NCBI RefSeq assembly: GCF_041435215.1
Contig: NZ_CP108394.1
Coordinates: 5,828,001-5,892,000 of the forward strand
Direction of reading: 5' to 3'
Source of the DNA: Streptomyces sp. NBC_01314
GTDB lineage: Bacteria; Actinomycetota; Actinomycetes; Streptomycetales; Streptomycetaceae
Length of the DNA stretch: 64,000 nucleotides
Shown: piece after piece, positions 47,422 to 57,093 of the stretch
Numbering within the stretch: the first letter of the stretch is position 1
How the letters are laid out: every line of letters starts with the position of its first letter
The notes under the pieces: model-generated
Databases searched by the model: none
What the model was told of the DNA's origin: nothing
Seen by the model: only the letters and a program-made list of their open reading frames with translations
Position numbers and translations under genes: made by a program

Positions 47422-49872
47422 GTGTCGTCTCTCGCGCTGTACCGCCGCTATCGCCCGGAGTCGTTCGCCGAGGTCATCGGGCAGGAGCATGTCACCGACC
47501 CGCTGCAGCAGGCGCTGCGGAACAACCGGGTCAATCACGCGTACCTGTTCAGCGGGCCGCGTGGGTGCGGGAAGACGACCAGCGCGCGGATCCTCGCCCG
47601 GTGTCTGAACTGCGAGCAGGGGCCCACGCCGACGCCGTGCGGAGAGTGCCAGTCCTGCCAGGACCTGGCACGGAACGGACCGGGGTCGATCGACGTGATC
47701 GAGATCGACGCCGCATCGCACGGTGGTGTGGACGATGCCCGTGACCTGCGCGAGAAGGCATTCTTCGGACCGGCGGGCAGTCGGTACAAGATCTACATCA
47801 TCGACGAGGCCCACATGGTCACGTCGGCCGGTTTCAACGCGCTGCTGAAGGTCGTCGAGGAGCCGCCGGAGCACCTCAAGTTCATCTTCGCGACCACCGA
47901 GCCCGAGAAGGTCATCGGCACGATCCGGTCGCGTACGCACCACTATCCGTTCCGGCTGGTGCCCCCCGGCACGCTCCGGGAGTACCTCGGCGAGGTCTGC
48001 GGCAAGGAGAAGATCCCGGTCGAGGAGGGTGTCCTCCCGCTGGTCGTGCGCTCCGGAGCCGGCTCCGTGCGTGACTCGATGTCCGTCATGGACCAGCTGC
48101 TGGCGGGTGCGACGGACGAGGGCGTGACGTACGCCATGGCCACGTCGCTGCTCGGTTACACGGACGGGTCCCTGCTGGACTCGGTCGTCGAGGCCTTCGC
48201 CTCGGGGGACGGGGCCGTGGCCTTCGAGGTCGTCGACCACGTCATCGAGACCGGCAACGATCCGCGGCGGTTCGTGGCCGACCTGCTGGAGCGGCTGCGG
48301 GACCTGGTGATCCTGGCCGCCGTGCCGGACGCCATCGAGAAGGGCCTCATCGACGCCCCCGTCGAGGTCCTGGAACGGATGCAGGCCCAGGCCGGCGTGT
48401 TCGGTGCCGCCGAGCTCAGCCGCGCCGCCGACCTCGTCAACGAGGGCCTCACCGAGATGCGCGGAGCGAACTCGCCCCGCCTCCAGCTCGAACTGATCTG
48501 TGCCCGTGTGCTCCTCCCCGCCACCTACGGCGACGAACGATCCGTCATGGCCCGCCTGGACCGCCTGGAGCGCGGGGTGAACTTCTCGGGCGGCGGCGCC
48601 GGACCCGCCATGGGGTACGTGCCCGGCCCAGAAGCGCACGGAGGAGCCGCCGCCCCGCCCATGGGCGCGCCTCCGCAGGCCCCACACGCCCCACACGTTC
48701 CGCAACCCGCGCAGGTCCCGCCCGGCGGTGGGCCCGCGGCGGCTCGGGCCGCGGTCCGGGGCACCGCGGGCGACGGAACAGGGGCCCCGGGCGCGCCGGG
48801 CCCCCGTCCGGATGCGTACGGTGCCGGGGGCGCCGTCGGCGGACAGCCGTCCCCGGGCGGGGCGGCTCCGGCTGCCCCACCTGAGGCCGCGCCGATCGCC
48901 CCGGCCGCCGCTTCGGCCACGCCGCCCACCGCCCCCGCGCACGCCAACCAGGGCGCGAACCCCACCCACCCGCCACACCCGGCCCCCGCACACCCCAACG
49001 CGCCCGCCTCCGCGCCGGGCGCCCTTGGCGGCTCCGCCCCAGGCTCCTGGCCCACCCCGGCCGCCGCGGGCAGTGGCCGCCGGCCCGGCGGGTGGCCGAC
49101 GGCCGCGCCCGCCGGCGGTGGCCCCGGGACCCCGGACGCGCCCGGCCCGACCACGCCCCCCGCACCGGGCCCGCCCGCCGCCTACGCCCAGCCCGGCCCT
49201 CCGGCCGCGGCCCAGGCCCCCGCCGCCCACAACCCGGCCCCCGGCGGACCCGACCCCCGCACGCTCTGGCCGAACATCCTGGAGACGGTGAAGAACCGCC
49301 GCCGCTTCACCTGGATCCTGCTCAGCCAGAACGCGCACGTGGCCGGGTTCGACGGCACGACCCTCCAGATCGGCTTCGTCAACGCGGGCGCCCGGGACAA
49401 CTTCGCGAGCAGCGGCAGCGAGGACGTACTGCGGTCGGCCCTGGCCGAGCAGTTCAACGTCCACTGGAAGATCGAGGCGGTCATCGACACCTCGGGCGGC
49501 TCGACCCCACCGGGCGGCTACGGGTCTCCCGCGCCGGCCGCGGGTGGCTACGGCGGCGGCGGTGGCACGGGCGGCGGATACGGAGGTGGCGGCTCCGCGG
49601 GTGGCTACGGCGGCTCCCCGGCCCCGGCGTCCCGTCCGGCCGCGCCCCAGGCCTCGGCGGCCCCCCGTCCGGCCACGTCCCACCGGTCGACCCCGAGCGC
49701 CCCGCCCGTCTCCGCCGGGCCACCGTCGGCCCCCGAACCCCCGCCCGTCTCCCCTGAGGACGACACCCCCGAGGACGACGATCCCGACCTCGACGAATCG
49801 GCCCTCTCCGGCCACGACCTGATCGTGCGGGAACTGGGGGCGACGGTGGTGGAGGAGATCGTGAACGAGTAG
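47422..49872 (+). CDS. dnaX: DNA polymerase III subunits gamma and tau
   Basis: Clamp-loader ATPase, 816 residues from a GTG at 47422 (VSSLALYRRYRPESFAEVIG is the standard N-terminus). Walker A is LFSGPRGCGKTTSARIL, the zinc module is CLNCEQGPTPTPCGECQSCQ, Walker B/DExx-like is IYIIDEAHMVTSAGFNALLK, and the SRC-like box follows at TEPEKVIGTIRSRTHHY. Residues about 400-620 and 700-790 are Pro/Ala/Gly-rich linkers (for instance YGGGGGTGGGYGGGGSAGGYG in short blocks), with a conserved tau-type domain in between (LWPNILETVKNRRRFTWILL). SRP RNA lies just upstream, as in other streptomycetes. Confidence 0.96.
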   Translation: MSSLALYRRYRPESFAEVIGQEHVTDPLQQALRNNRVNHAYLFSGPRGCGKTTSARILARCLNCEQGPTPTPCGECQSCQDLARNGPGSIDVIEIDAASHGGVDDARDLREKAFFGPAGSRYKIYIIDEAHMVTSAGFNALLKVVEEPPEHLKFIFATTEPEKVIGTIRSRTHHYPFRLVPPGTLREYLGEVCGKEKIPVEEGVLPLVVRSGAGSVRDSMSVMDQLLAGATDEGVTYAMATSLLGYTDGSLLDSVVEAFASGDGAVAFEVVDHVIETGNDPRRFVADLLERLRDLVILAAVPDAIEKGLIDAPVEVLERMQAQAGVFGAAELSRAADLVNEGLTEMRGANSPRLQLELICARVLLPATYGDERSVMARLDRLERGVNFSGGGAGPAMGYVPGPEAHGGAAAPPMGAPPQAPHAPHVPQPAQVPPGGGPAAARAAVRGTAGDGTGAPGAPGPRPDAYGAGGAVGGQPSPGGAAPAAPPEAAPIAPAAASATPPTAPAHANQGANPTHPPHPAPAHPNAPASAPGALGGSAPGSWPTPAAAGSGRRPGGWPTAAPAGGGPGTPDAPGPTTPPAPGPPAAYAQPGPPAAAQAPAAHNPAPGGPDPRTLWPNILETVKNRRRFTWILLSQNAHVAGFDGTTLQIGFVNAGARDNFASSGSEDVLRSALAEQFNVHWKIEAVIDTSGGSTPPGGYGSPAPAAGGYGGGGGTGGGYGGGGSAGGYGGSPAPASRPAAPQASAAPRPATSHRSTPSAPPVSAGPPSAPEPPPVSPEDDTPEDDDPDLDESALSGHDLIVRELGATVVEEIVNE

Positions 49873-50291
49873 CGGGCGAGCGAGCCACGAGCGCGGAGGG
49901 CCACAACCGCAACCGCGGAGGCCAACCGTGAGGCTCCGGCCAGAGCCCCGGCTGACGCTGCGGTGCGGGGCGCTGCGGTGCGGGCGGCAGGCATACCGTC
50001 GGGTGCCGGGACCAGTCCGGCTGGGCCCGGCCAGTTCTCACTCACCGATCTCACTCACCGATCCCACTCGCCTATCTCATTCACCGAGGCCGGCCGCACC
50101 GTTGGCCGATGGCGGGGCCACCTGGGAAGAAGCCTGTTCGCCCTCGCCCTCGCTCCGCCGACGCGGGGCCGCAACCGAGGGTTCCCGCCCCCGCACCCCG
50201 CCTCACCTTCGTGTGATCCGACAAACCCCCGCCGTCCCACTCTTCGGAAGCCCCCACAAAGTCGCCCGCCCCCTCCGGCTAGGCTGGCACC
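49873..50291. other. Spacer between dnaX and purD with short direct repeats
   Basis: No supported gene. A pyrimidine-rich direct repeat TCTCACTCACCGATC-type, about three imperfect units, lies at 50036-50096. The purD promoter must be near 50250-50291. Confidence 0.5.
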
Positions 50292-51545
50292 GTGAAGGTC
50301 CTTGTCATTGGTACCGGTGCTCGTGAGCACGCGCTGTGCCGTTCGCTGTCCCTCGACTCCGATGTCACCGCACTCCACTGCGCGCCCGGCAACGCCGGCA
50401 CCGCGGAGGTGGCCGAGTCGCACCCGGTCGACGCGCTGGACGGCGCCGCCGTGAGCGCGCTGGCCACGCGGCTGGAAGCCGACCTGGTGATCGTGGGGCC
50501 GGAGGCCCCGCTGGTCGCGGGTGTCGCCGACGCCGTACGCGAGGCGGGCATCCCGGTGTTCGGTCCGTCCGGTGAGGCCGCGCGCCTGGAGGGCTCCAAG
50601 GCCTTCGCCAAGGAGGTCATGGCCGGGGCCGGTGTGCCCACCGCGCGGTCGTACGTCTGCACCACCGCCGAGGAGATCGACGAGGCGCTGGACGCGTTCG
50701 GCGCGCCGTACGTCGTGAAGGACGACGGCCTCGCGGCCGGCAAGGGTGTCGTCGTGACGGCGGACCTCGCCCAGGCCCGTGAGCACGCGCTCGCCTGCGG
50801 CCGGGTCGTCATCGAGGAGTTCCTGGACGGCCCCGAGGTCTCCCTCTTCGCCGTCACCGACGGTGTCACCGTCGTCCCGCTCCAGCCCGCGCAGGACTTC
50901 AAGCGCGCGCTCGACGGCGACGATGGCCCCAACACCGGCGGCATGGGCGCGTATTCGCCGCTCCCGTGGGCCGACCCGAAGCTGGTCGACGAGGTCCTGC
51001 AGACCGTGCTGCAGCCGACGGTCGACGAGATGCGGCGCCGCGGCACCCCCTTCTCCGGCCTGCTCTACGCGGGCCTGGCGATCACCAGCCGAGGCGTACG
51101 GGTGATCGAGTTCAACGCGCGGTTCGGTGACCCGGAGACCCAGGTCGTCCTCGCCCGCCTCAAGACCCCGCTGGCGGGTGTTCTGCTCGCCGCCGCCAAC
51201 GGCACCCTCGGCGACCTCGAACCCCTCCGCTGGAGCGGCGACGCGGCCGTCACCGTGGTCGTGGCCTCGCACAACTACCCCGGCTCGCCGCGCACCGGCG
51301 ACCCCATCACCGGCCTCGACGAGGTCGCCGCCGTGGACGCCCCGCACGCGTACGTCCTGCACGCCGGCACCAAGCGCGCCGGCGACGACGTCGTCAGCGC
51401 CGGCGGACGCGTCCTCTCCGTCACGGCCACCGGCAAGGACCTCACCCAGGCCCGCGACCGCGCCTACACCGCCGTCGCCCGCATCGGCCTCGACGGCTCC
51501 CAGCACCGTTCGGACATCGCGGCGAAGGCGGCAGCCGAGGCGTGA
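50292..51545 (+). CDS. purD: Phosphoribosylamine-glycine ligase
   Basis: Second step of purine synthesis: phosphoribosylamine + glycine + ATP gives GAR. 417 residues from a GTG. The N-domain is [20 protein letters not shown] with [20 protein letters not shown]; the ATP-grasp part has [46 protein letters not shown] and the metal-binding [15 protein letters not shown]; the C-domain ends [21 protein letters not shown]. purC, purS, purQ and purL lie downstream in the same window. Confidence 0.98.
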   Translation: MKVLVIGTGAREHALCRSLSLDSDVTALHCAPGNAGTAEVAESHPVDALDGAAVSALATRLEADLVIVGPEAPLVAGVADAVREAGIPVFGPSGEAARLEGSKAFAKEVMAGAGVPTARSYVCTTAEEIDEALDAFGAPYVVKDDGLAAGKGVVVTADLAQAREHALACGRVVIEEFLDGPEVSLFAVTDGVTVVPLQPAQDFKRALDGDDGPNTGGMGAYSPLPWADPKLVDEVLQTVLQPTVDEMRRRGTPFSGLLYAGLAITSRGVRVIEFNARFGDPETQVVLARLKTPLAGVLLAAANGTLGDLEPLRWSGDAAVTVVVASHNYPGSPRTGDPITGLDEVAAVDAPHAYVLHAGTKRAGDDVVSAGGRVLSVTATGKDLTQARDRAYTAVARIGLDGSQHRSDIAAKAAAEA

Positions 51546-51960
51546 CCGACTGACCGCCGACCTTCCACGCCCTCCAACGCCCCTCCACGCCTTTCCGTAC
51601 GCAGCCGTGCAGTCGTACGCACAGCCGTGCAGCCGTACGCCGCCGTGCAGCTGTACGCATCGATTCACATCCGCACGCATCCGCCCCCTTCGCGACATCC
51701 GCATGCGAAGCACCATCAACGGGTACGAACCCCAGGCCCCGGAATCCCTCGGAGACCCCAGGAACCCCTGGAAAATCCGTCGGAATCCGGGGCCCGATCC
51801 TTGCCCAGCGTCATCCACCTCTCCCCAAAGCCATTCCATCGAGTGAGCGATGGCCTATCCGGCTGACGGCGGCCGGGGCCCCAACTAGGGTGCGGCGCAA
51901 GTGTTCCGGCACTTGGCTCACCGGCATTGCGATGTCGGTGGGCGGTGCCACAGTGGGGGA
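51546..51960. other. Spacer after purD with imperfect tandem repeat
   Basis: 51596-51660 holds about three and a half copies of a unit like CGTACGCAGCCGTGCAGT. No gene is supported. The sarA-like gene and its leader ORF begin at 51961. Confidence 0.5.
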
Positions 51961-52065
51961 GTGAACAACGTCAGGGCATTCGGCGGCGACCACTGTGACA
52001 AGCAGTCGTCGCAGGCGTCGCGGTGTGCGCCGCACGGGACAGCAGGGGGTGACGTCGGGCCGTGA
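51961..52065 (+). CDS. Candidate short leader ORF coupled to the sarA-like gene
   Basis: 34 residues from a GTG preceded by GGGGGA (MNNVRAFGGDHCDKQSSQAS then RCAPHGTAGGDVGP). The stop overlaps the next gene's GTG in a GTGA. Two Cys and two His are present but no domain is recognised. Short length makes coding status uncertain. Confidence 0.35.
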   Translation: MNNVRAFGGDHCDKQSSQASRCAPHGTAGGDVGP

Positions 52066-54164
52066 CCGGTATGGCAGGTGGTGAGGAGGCGGGCGCGCAG
52101 GGCGCGCGCGCACGGGCCCTCGCCGTGCTGCGTGTCCGCAGCAGGGCGCTGGCCGTGGCAGTGCTGCCCGCGGCCGTTGCCGTCGTCCTGCTGGCCGGCG
52201 GGGTGACCGGCCATCTGACCGGCCCCGGCTGGTCCATGGCGAGCCGGGTCGTGTCCGGCCTCGCCCTCGTCGTGCTGCTGGCGGCCGCAGGCATCGCGCT
52301 CGTCGTCGCCCGCGCCCGGCCCGCCGTGAGCCCCACGGTCCCGGTCACCGAGAAGGCCGCGCCCGATCTCTACCGCCTGGTGCGGGACCTGGCCGACCGC
52401 CTCGACGTCCCGGCCCCCTCCGCGATAGCGCTCACCCCGGACTGCGACAGCTGGCTGGAGGACCGCACCCATCCGTCCCACAACACGCCCCCCGTGCCCC
52501 GGCCCGCCCACTCCTCGACCGACGGGTCCGACGGGGCGGACGCGGACGGCAGGGGACCAGGCGTGGCCGGCGGCCCCGGTGGCGAGCGGGCCGACGAGAT
52601 GCCGGGTGCCGGCGGATCGTCGTCCGGACCGCAGTCCCGTCTGCAGTCCGGTCCGGAGTCCGGACTCTCCTCTCACCGGCGGCACCGCGCGCCGATCGCC
52701 CCCGTGCTCGTCATCGGCTCGCCCTTCCTGTGGTGGATGCGGGTCGGTGAGCTACGGGCGGTGCTGGCACCGGTCGTCGCGGGTACGGGCCCGTCGGCGC
52801 ACCCGGACATAGCCGCGGCCCGCCGTTTCGTCCGCGGGCTGGACGCCGCCGTGGCCGTCACCTCGGCCCCGACGCGCGGCCCGCTCGTCCGTACGGTGCT
52901 GGCCGGTGTCGGCTGGGTGACCCGGCTGCTCCTGCGCGGCTGCCGGGGGCACGCGGCCGAGATGGAGCGCGGGGTCGCCGCCGCGGCGGCCGAGCGTGCA
53001 CAGGCTGTGGACTACGGTCTGCGGATCGTCGCCCAGGAGCAGGTCGGCCTGGCCTACGCGGGCTGGGACCGTCTCCTCACCCGGGTCGCGCTGCCCGCCT
53101 GGCGGATGGGCCGCTGGCCGTCCCGCCTGGACGCGGGTGTCGTCGCCGCGCTCACGGAGCTGTCCCGCCGCGACCGCCTCGCCGAGGGCTTCGCCTCCCG
53201 GCTGGGCGAGCGCCCCGCCTGCGACCTCCTCGAAGAGCCCGGCACGATCGACGAGGCCGCGTCCCTCCTCGCCGCCCGCCTCTTCCACGGCGGCCCCGCC
53301 GAGTCCGGCCCCGACTGGTCCCCGGTCGACTGGCACGAGTACCCGGACGAGGTCGTCGACCGCAAATGGCGCACCGACGCGGCCCGCCTCCACCGCGTCC
53401 TCGACGCGCTGGGAGTCCGCCACACGACTGGCGACGCGAGCACCGACCCCACCGGCCCGGCCCTCGGTGGCCCCACCCTCTCCCGCGTACTGAACCACCT
53501 GACCACCCCGCCCAAGACCCTCGCCCCCGCAGCCCCCACCGCCCCCGTGCCGCCCCCCGAAGCCCCTCAAGGCCGGGAGCACGAGCACAACCCCGACCAA
53601 GAGCCGAACGGGCCCCACATATCCCATCGTGGCCACGGCGCCGGCGACGGCCATGGGCACGGCGACGGCCACGGCGCCACCGAAAGCCACGGTGACAGCG
53701 ATGACGGTGTCGGTGTCGATGTCGGTGACGATGACGAGCCCGGTCTCGCCAACGCCCAGTCCGCCGCTCTCGCCGCCGCGCTGACCGCCGAGCTGGCTCG
53801 GGAGGAGGCGGCGGCCCCGGCTGCCGTGCCCACCACGGCCGGGGGAGCCGAGACGCAGGGGCCGGACCGGGCGCTGTGGGACGACGACCTGCTGCCGCTG
53901 TTCCCGATGCAACCGCCCCGCACGGACCGCGAGCTGCTGACGGAGCACGTCGCCGCGATGGTGTGCTGCGCGGCGATGGACACGGCGGGTGCGAACCCGG
54001 GCCTGGACTGGCTGGACGGCCCCTCCCTCCTCGTCGACGGCGTACGGGCGGCCGACCTCGCCCCCCAAGTCCTGACCCTCGTGGAGGACGGCGACCCCGC
54101 CCCTCTCCGCGACTGGCTCCGCCGCCTCGGCGTCCGCCCGGAGAAACCGGTCCGCCTGGTGTGA
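52062..54164 (+). CDS. sarA: Membrane protein with degenerate M48-like domain, probably SarA
   Basis: 700 residues from a GTG. Two helices (LAVAVLPAAVAVVLLAGGV and VVSGLALVVLLAAAGIALVV) open the protein, then VTEKAAPDLYRLVRDLADRL and VPAPSAIALTPDCDSW, the usual lead into an M48 peptidase. Where M48 enzymes have the HExxH helix after the aVla strand, this has GELRAVLAPVVAGTG, so zinc binding is lost. A His/Gly/Asp-rich tract (GHGAGDGHGHGDGHGATESH) lies at about 525-555. Its position between purD and purC matches the S. coelicolor gene I recall as sarA, which influences sporulation and antibiotics; that identity is by synteny. Confidence 0.72.
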   Translation: MTGMAGGEEAGAQGARARALAVLRVRSRALAVAVLPAAVAVVLLAGGVTGHLTGPGWSMASRVVSGLALVVLLAAAGIALVVARARPAVSPTVPVTEKAAPDLYRLVRDLADRLDVPAPSAIALTPDCDSWLEDRTHPSHNTPPVPRPAHSSTDGSDGADADGRGPGVAGGPGGERADEMPGAGGSSSGPQSRLQSGPESGLSSHRRHRAPIAPVLVIGSPFLWWMRVGELRAVLAPVVAGTGPSAHPDIAAARRFVRGLDAAVAVTSAPTRGPLVRTVLAGVGWVTRLLLRGCRGHAAEMERGVAAAAAERAQAVDYGLRIVAQEQVGLAYAGWDRLLTRVALPAWRMGRWPSRLDAGVVAALTELSRRDRLAEGFASRLGERPACDLLEEPGTIDEAASLLAARLFHGGPAESGPDWSPVDWHEYPDEVVDRKWRTDAARLHRVLDALGVRHTTGDASTDPTGPALGGPTLSRVLNHLTTPPKTLAPAAPTAPVPPPEAPQGREHEHNPDQEPNGPHISHRGHGAGDGHGHGDGHGATESHGDSDDGVGVDVGDDDEPGLANAQSAALAAALTAELAREEAAAPAAVPTTAGGAETQGPDRALWDDDLLPLFPMQPPRTDRELLTEHVAAMVCCAAMDTAGANPGLDWLDGPSLLVDGVRAADLAPQVLTLVEDGDPAPLRDWLRRLGVRPEKPVRLV

Positions 54165-54453
54165 ACGCGACCGACCACAGCACCGGCCTGCTCCCGGGCG
54201 CAGAGTCCTCCCACAACACCCCACGACCACCCCACCACGAACCCACAACCACCGCCGACCACCCCCGCCGGGCCCCCGGCTCAGCCCAGCTCACCCCCGC
54301 TCTCCCAACTCCCCATCCGGAGTCCACTGTTCCACTCTCGTCCATTCGCGACGAACGGTGACGGAGTGCGTGCTTAATGTGATGTGCTGGGACCGATCGC
54401 GTACGTAGCAAGGGCTTGCGACAGCTCACGGGGGACGAGGGAGGGGAGAACTC

Positions 54454-55959
54454 ATGAGCTCGGAGCACCACCACATCCGCCGCTGGGAATCGGGCGCCCT
54501 CGCCCACGCCGTGACGGACCCTTTCGGCCAGGGCCCGGTCCCCTGGCTACGGGGCAATGTGACGTACTTCGACGACACCGGCCACGTGGTCCCCTGGTAT
54601 GTGGAGCCGGGCCCGCCCGAGCCCCACGCGCCGGCCAAAGGCGCCCGCGTCCCCGCACCCCGCACCCCGCCGGGCCCCCGCTCCGCCGACGACGTGCACC
54701 GCCAGATCAAGGGCTTCACGGCGACCGGAGCGGCCGCCCCCGGCCAGTCCATCGACTTCCACATCACCGTGGACCCGCCCCAGGAATTCGGCGTCGACAT
54801 CTACCGCATCGGCCACTACAGCGGTGTCGGCGCGGCGAAGATCACCACCAGCCCCCGCCTCTCCGGCATCGTCCAGCCCCCGCCCCTCACCGCCGACCGC
54901 ACGGTCTCCTGCCACCACTGGTGGCTCTCCTGGCGGCTGCAGATCCCGAGCTACTGGAACGTCGGCGCGTACGTGGCGGTCCTGACCACCGCCGACGGCT
55001 ACCGCTCCCACGTGCCGTTCACCATCCGCGACGACCGCCAGGCCGACCTGCTGCTCCTGCTCCCGGACATCACCTGGCAGGCGTACAACCTCTATCCGGA
55101 GGACGGCCGCACCGGCGCCAGCCTCTACCACGCCTGGGACGAGGACGGCCGGCTGCTCGGCGAGTCCGATGCCGCGACGACCGTCTCCTTCGACCGTCCG
55201 TACGCCGGTGCCGGCCTCCCTCTCCACGTCGGCCACGCCTACGACTTCATCCGCTGGGCCGAGCGCTACGGCTATGACCTCGCCTACGCCGACGCCCGCG
55301 ACCTGCACTCCGGCCGCGTCGACCCCAGCCGCTACCGGGGGCTGGTCTTCCCGGGCCACGACGAGTACTGGTCACCGCAGATGCGTCGCACCACCGAACT
55401 CGCCCGCGACACCGGCACCTCGCTGGTCTTCCTCTCCTCCAACACCATGTACTGGCAGGTGGAGCTGAGCCCCTCCCCGTCCGGTGTCCCCGACCGCCTC
55501 CTCACCTGCCGAAAACGCCGGGGCCCCGGCAAACCCGCACTGTGGCGCGAAATCGACCGTCCCGAACAGCAGTTGATGGGCATCCAGTACGAGGGCCGGG
55601 TCCCCGAACCCCACCCCCTGGTCGTGCGCAACGCCGAGCACTGGCTCTGGGACGCGACCGGCGCCCACGAGAACGACGAGCTGGAAGGCATGGTCGCCGG
55701 CGAGGCCGACCGCTACTTCCCCCGCACCCCGCTCCCCGAGCACCAGGGCCGCATCCTCCTCGCCCACTCCCCCTACCGGGACAAGGACGCGATCGTCCGC
55801 CATCAGGAGACCTCCCTGTACCGGGCCCCCTCCGGTGCCTGGGTCTTCGCATCCGGAACGTTCGCCTGGTCCCCCGCTCTGGACCGGCCTGGCCACGTCG
55901 ACACGCGGGTCCAGCGAGCCACGGCAAACCTCCTGGACCGCATCTGCAAACGCGACTGA
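54454..55959 (+). CDS. N,N-dimethylformamidase beta-subunit-like domain protein
   Basis: 501 residues. It begins MSSEHHHIRRWESGALAHAV. The DMFase beta-like C-domain is recognised by VPFTIRDDRQADLLLLLPDI, TWQAYNLYPEDGRTGASLY, YDFIRWAERYGYDLAYADA and LVFPGHDEYWSPQMRRTTEL, then FLSSNTMYWQVELSPSPSG. Known members fold like a glutamine-amidotransferase-like alpha/beta protein; only true DMFase acts on dimethylformamide. No alpha subunit is encoded beside it, so the substrate is unknown. It sits between the sarA-like gene and purC. Confidence 0.88.
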   Translation: MSSEHHHIRRWESGALAHAVTDPFGQGPVPWLRGNVTYFDDTGHVVPWYVEPGPPEPHAPAKGARVPAPRTPPGPRSADDVHRQIKGFTATGAAAPGQSIDFHITVDPPQEFGVDIYRIGHYSGVGAAKITTSPRLSGIVQPPPLTADRTVSCHHWWLSWRLQIPSYWNVGAYVAVLTTADGYRSHVPFTIRDDRQADLLLLLPDITWQAYNLYPEDGRTGASLYHAWDEDGRLLGESDAATTVSFDRPYAGAGLPLHVGHAYDFIRWAERYGYDLAYADARDLHSGRVDPSRYRGLVFPGHDEYWSPQMRRTTELARDTGTSLVFLSSNTMYWQVELSPSPSGVPDRLLTCRKRRGPGKPALWREIDRPEQQLMGIQYEGRVPEPHPLVVRNAEHWLWDATGAHENDELEGMVAGEADRYFPRTPLPEHQGRILLAHSPYRDKDAIVRHQETSLYRAPSGAWVFASGTFAWSPALDRPGHVDTRVQRATANLLDRICKRD

Positions 55960-56044
55960 GCCCAGTCAGTACAACCCCTGGCCAAGATCGGTTCCCCGCG
56001 TACGGGAGAATCGAGCCACTTGGACATCACCACGGGGAGGAACC

Positions 56045-56944
56045 GTGTCCGGATTCGTAGAAAAGCCCGAGCCGATCCAGGTTCCGGGCCTGGTGCATCT
56101 GCACACCGGCAAGGTGCGCGAGCTGTACCAGAACGAGGCGGGCGACCTCGTGATGGTCGCCAGCGACCGAACGTCCGCGTTCGACTGGGTGCTGCCGACG
56201 GAGATCCCCGACAAGGGGCGTGTCCTCACGCAGCTGTCCCTCTGGTGGTTCGACCAGCTCGCCGACCTGGTCCCGAACCACGTATTGAGCACCGAACTGC
56301 CGCAGGACGCCCCCGCCGACTGGGCGGGCCGCACCCTCGTCTGCAAGTCGCTCAAGATGGTCCCGGTGGAGGCCGTGGCCCGCGGCTACCTCACCGGCTC
56401 GGGCCTGCTGGAGTACAACGACTCCCGTACGGTCTGCGGCCTCGCCCTCCCCGAGGGCCTGGTCGACGGCTCGGAGCTGCCCGCGCCGATCTTCACCCCG
56501 GCCACCAAGGCCGCCGTCGGCGAGCACGACGAGAACGTGTCGTACGAGGAGGTCGCCCGCCAGGTCGGCGCGGAGACTGCCGCCCAGCTGCGCCAGACGA
56601 CCCTCGCCGTGTACGGCCGCGCCCGGGACATCGCCCGTGCCCGGGGCATCATCCTGGCCGACACCAAGTTCGAGTTCGGCTACGAGGACGACACCCTGGT
56701 TCTCGCCGACGAGGTCCTCACCCCGGACTCGTCCCGCTTCTGGCCGGCCGACCTGTGGGAGCCGGGCCGCGCCCAGCAGTCCTTCGACAAGCAGTTCGTC
56801 CGCGACTGGCTGACCTCGGACGCCTCCGGCTGGGACCGCGCGAGCGAGCAGCCCCCGCCGCCGCTGCCCGAGGAGATCATCGCCGCGACCCGCGCCAAGT
56901 ACGTGGAGGCGTACGAGCGACTGACGGGCATGCGCTGGAGCTAG
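56045..56944 (+). CDS. purC: Phosphoribosylaminoimidazole-succinocarboxamide synthase
   Basis: Makes SAICAR from CAIR and aspartate with ATP. 299 residues from a GTG at 56045 after GGGGAGGAA. SAICAR synthetase features are HTGKVRELYQNEAGDLVMVA, SDRTSAFDWVLPTEIPDKG, MVPVEAVARGYLTGSG, PIFTPATKAAVGEHDENVSY, IILADTKFEFGYEDD and LADEVLTPDSSRFWPADLWE. A strong terminator follows and the next genes are minus strand. Confidence 0.98.
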   Translation: MSGFVEKPEPIQVPGLVHLHTGKVRELYQNEAGDLVMVASDRTSAFDWVLPTEIPDKGRVLTQLSLWWFDQLADLVPNHVLSTELPQDAPADWAGRTLVCKSLKMVPVEAVARGYLTGSGLLEYNDSRTVCGLALPEGLVDGSELPAPIFTPATKAAVGEHDENVSYEEVARQVGAETAAQLRQTTLAVYGRARDIARARGIILADTKFEFGYEDDTLVLADEVLTPDSSRFWPADLWEPGRAQQSFDKQFVRDWLTSDASGWDRASEQPPPPLPEEIIAATRAKYVEAYERLTGMRWS

Positions 56945-56951
56945 GCGCACG

Positions 56952-56986
56952 AAGAAGGCCCCGGTCCAGTGGACCGGGGCCTTCTT
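56952..56986. terminator. Terminator after purC, shared with the tRNA-Gly gene
   Basis: AAGAAGGCCCCGGTCC (56952-56967) and GGACCGGGGCCTTCTT (56971-56986) form a 16-bp perfect stem with a 3-base loop and a short T-run. It lies between purC (plus) and tRNA-Gly (minus), serving both. An identical copy is at 61119-61153. Confidence 0.85.
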
Positions 56987-56997
56987 TCGATCTCAAG

Positions 56998-57070
56998 AGC
57001 GGACGACCAGGTTCGAACTGGCGACCTCAACCTTGGCAAGGTTGCGCTCTACCAACTGAGCTACGTCCGC
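56998..57070 (-). tRNA. tRNA-Gly(GCC), copy 1
   Basis: 73 bases: acceptor GCGGACG/CGTCCGC, D-arm GCTCAGTTGGTAGAGC, anticodon stem CAACC/GGTTG around TTGCCAA (anticodon GCC), T-arm with GTTCGAACC, discriminator T. Identical to the second copy at 61159-61231. Confidence 0.95.
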
Positions 57071-57093
57071 GCTGCGCCGTGGCGCGAGGCCTA

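Noticed and set aside
54380..54453. A riboswitch or attenuator before the DMFase-like gene
   Set aside because: No recognised aptamer pattern could be drawn with confidence in this short leader.
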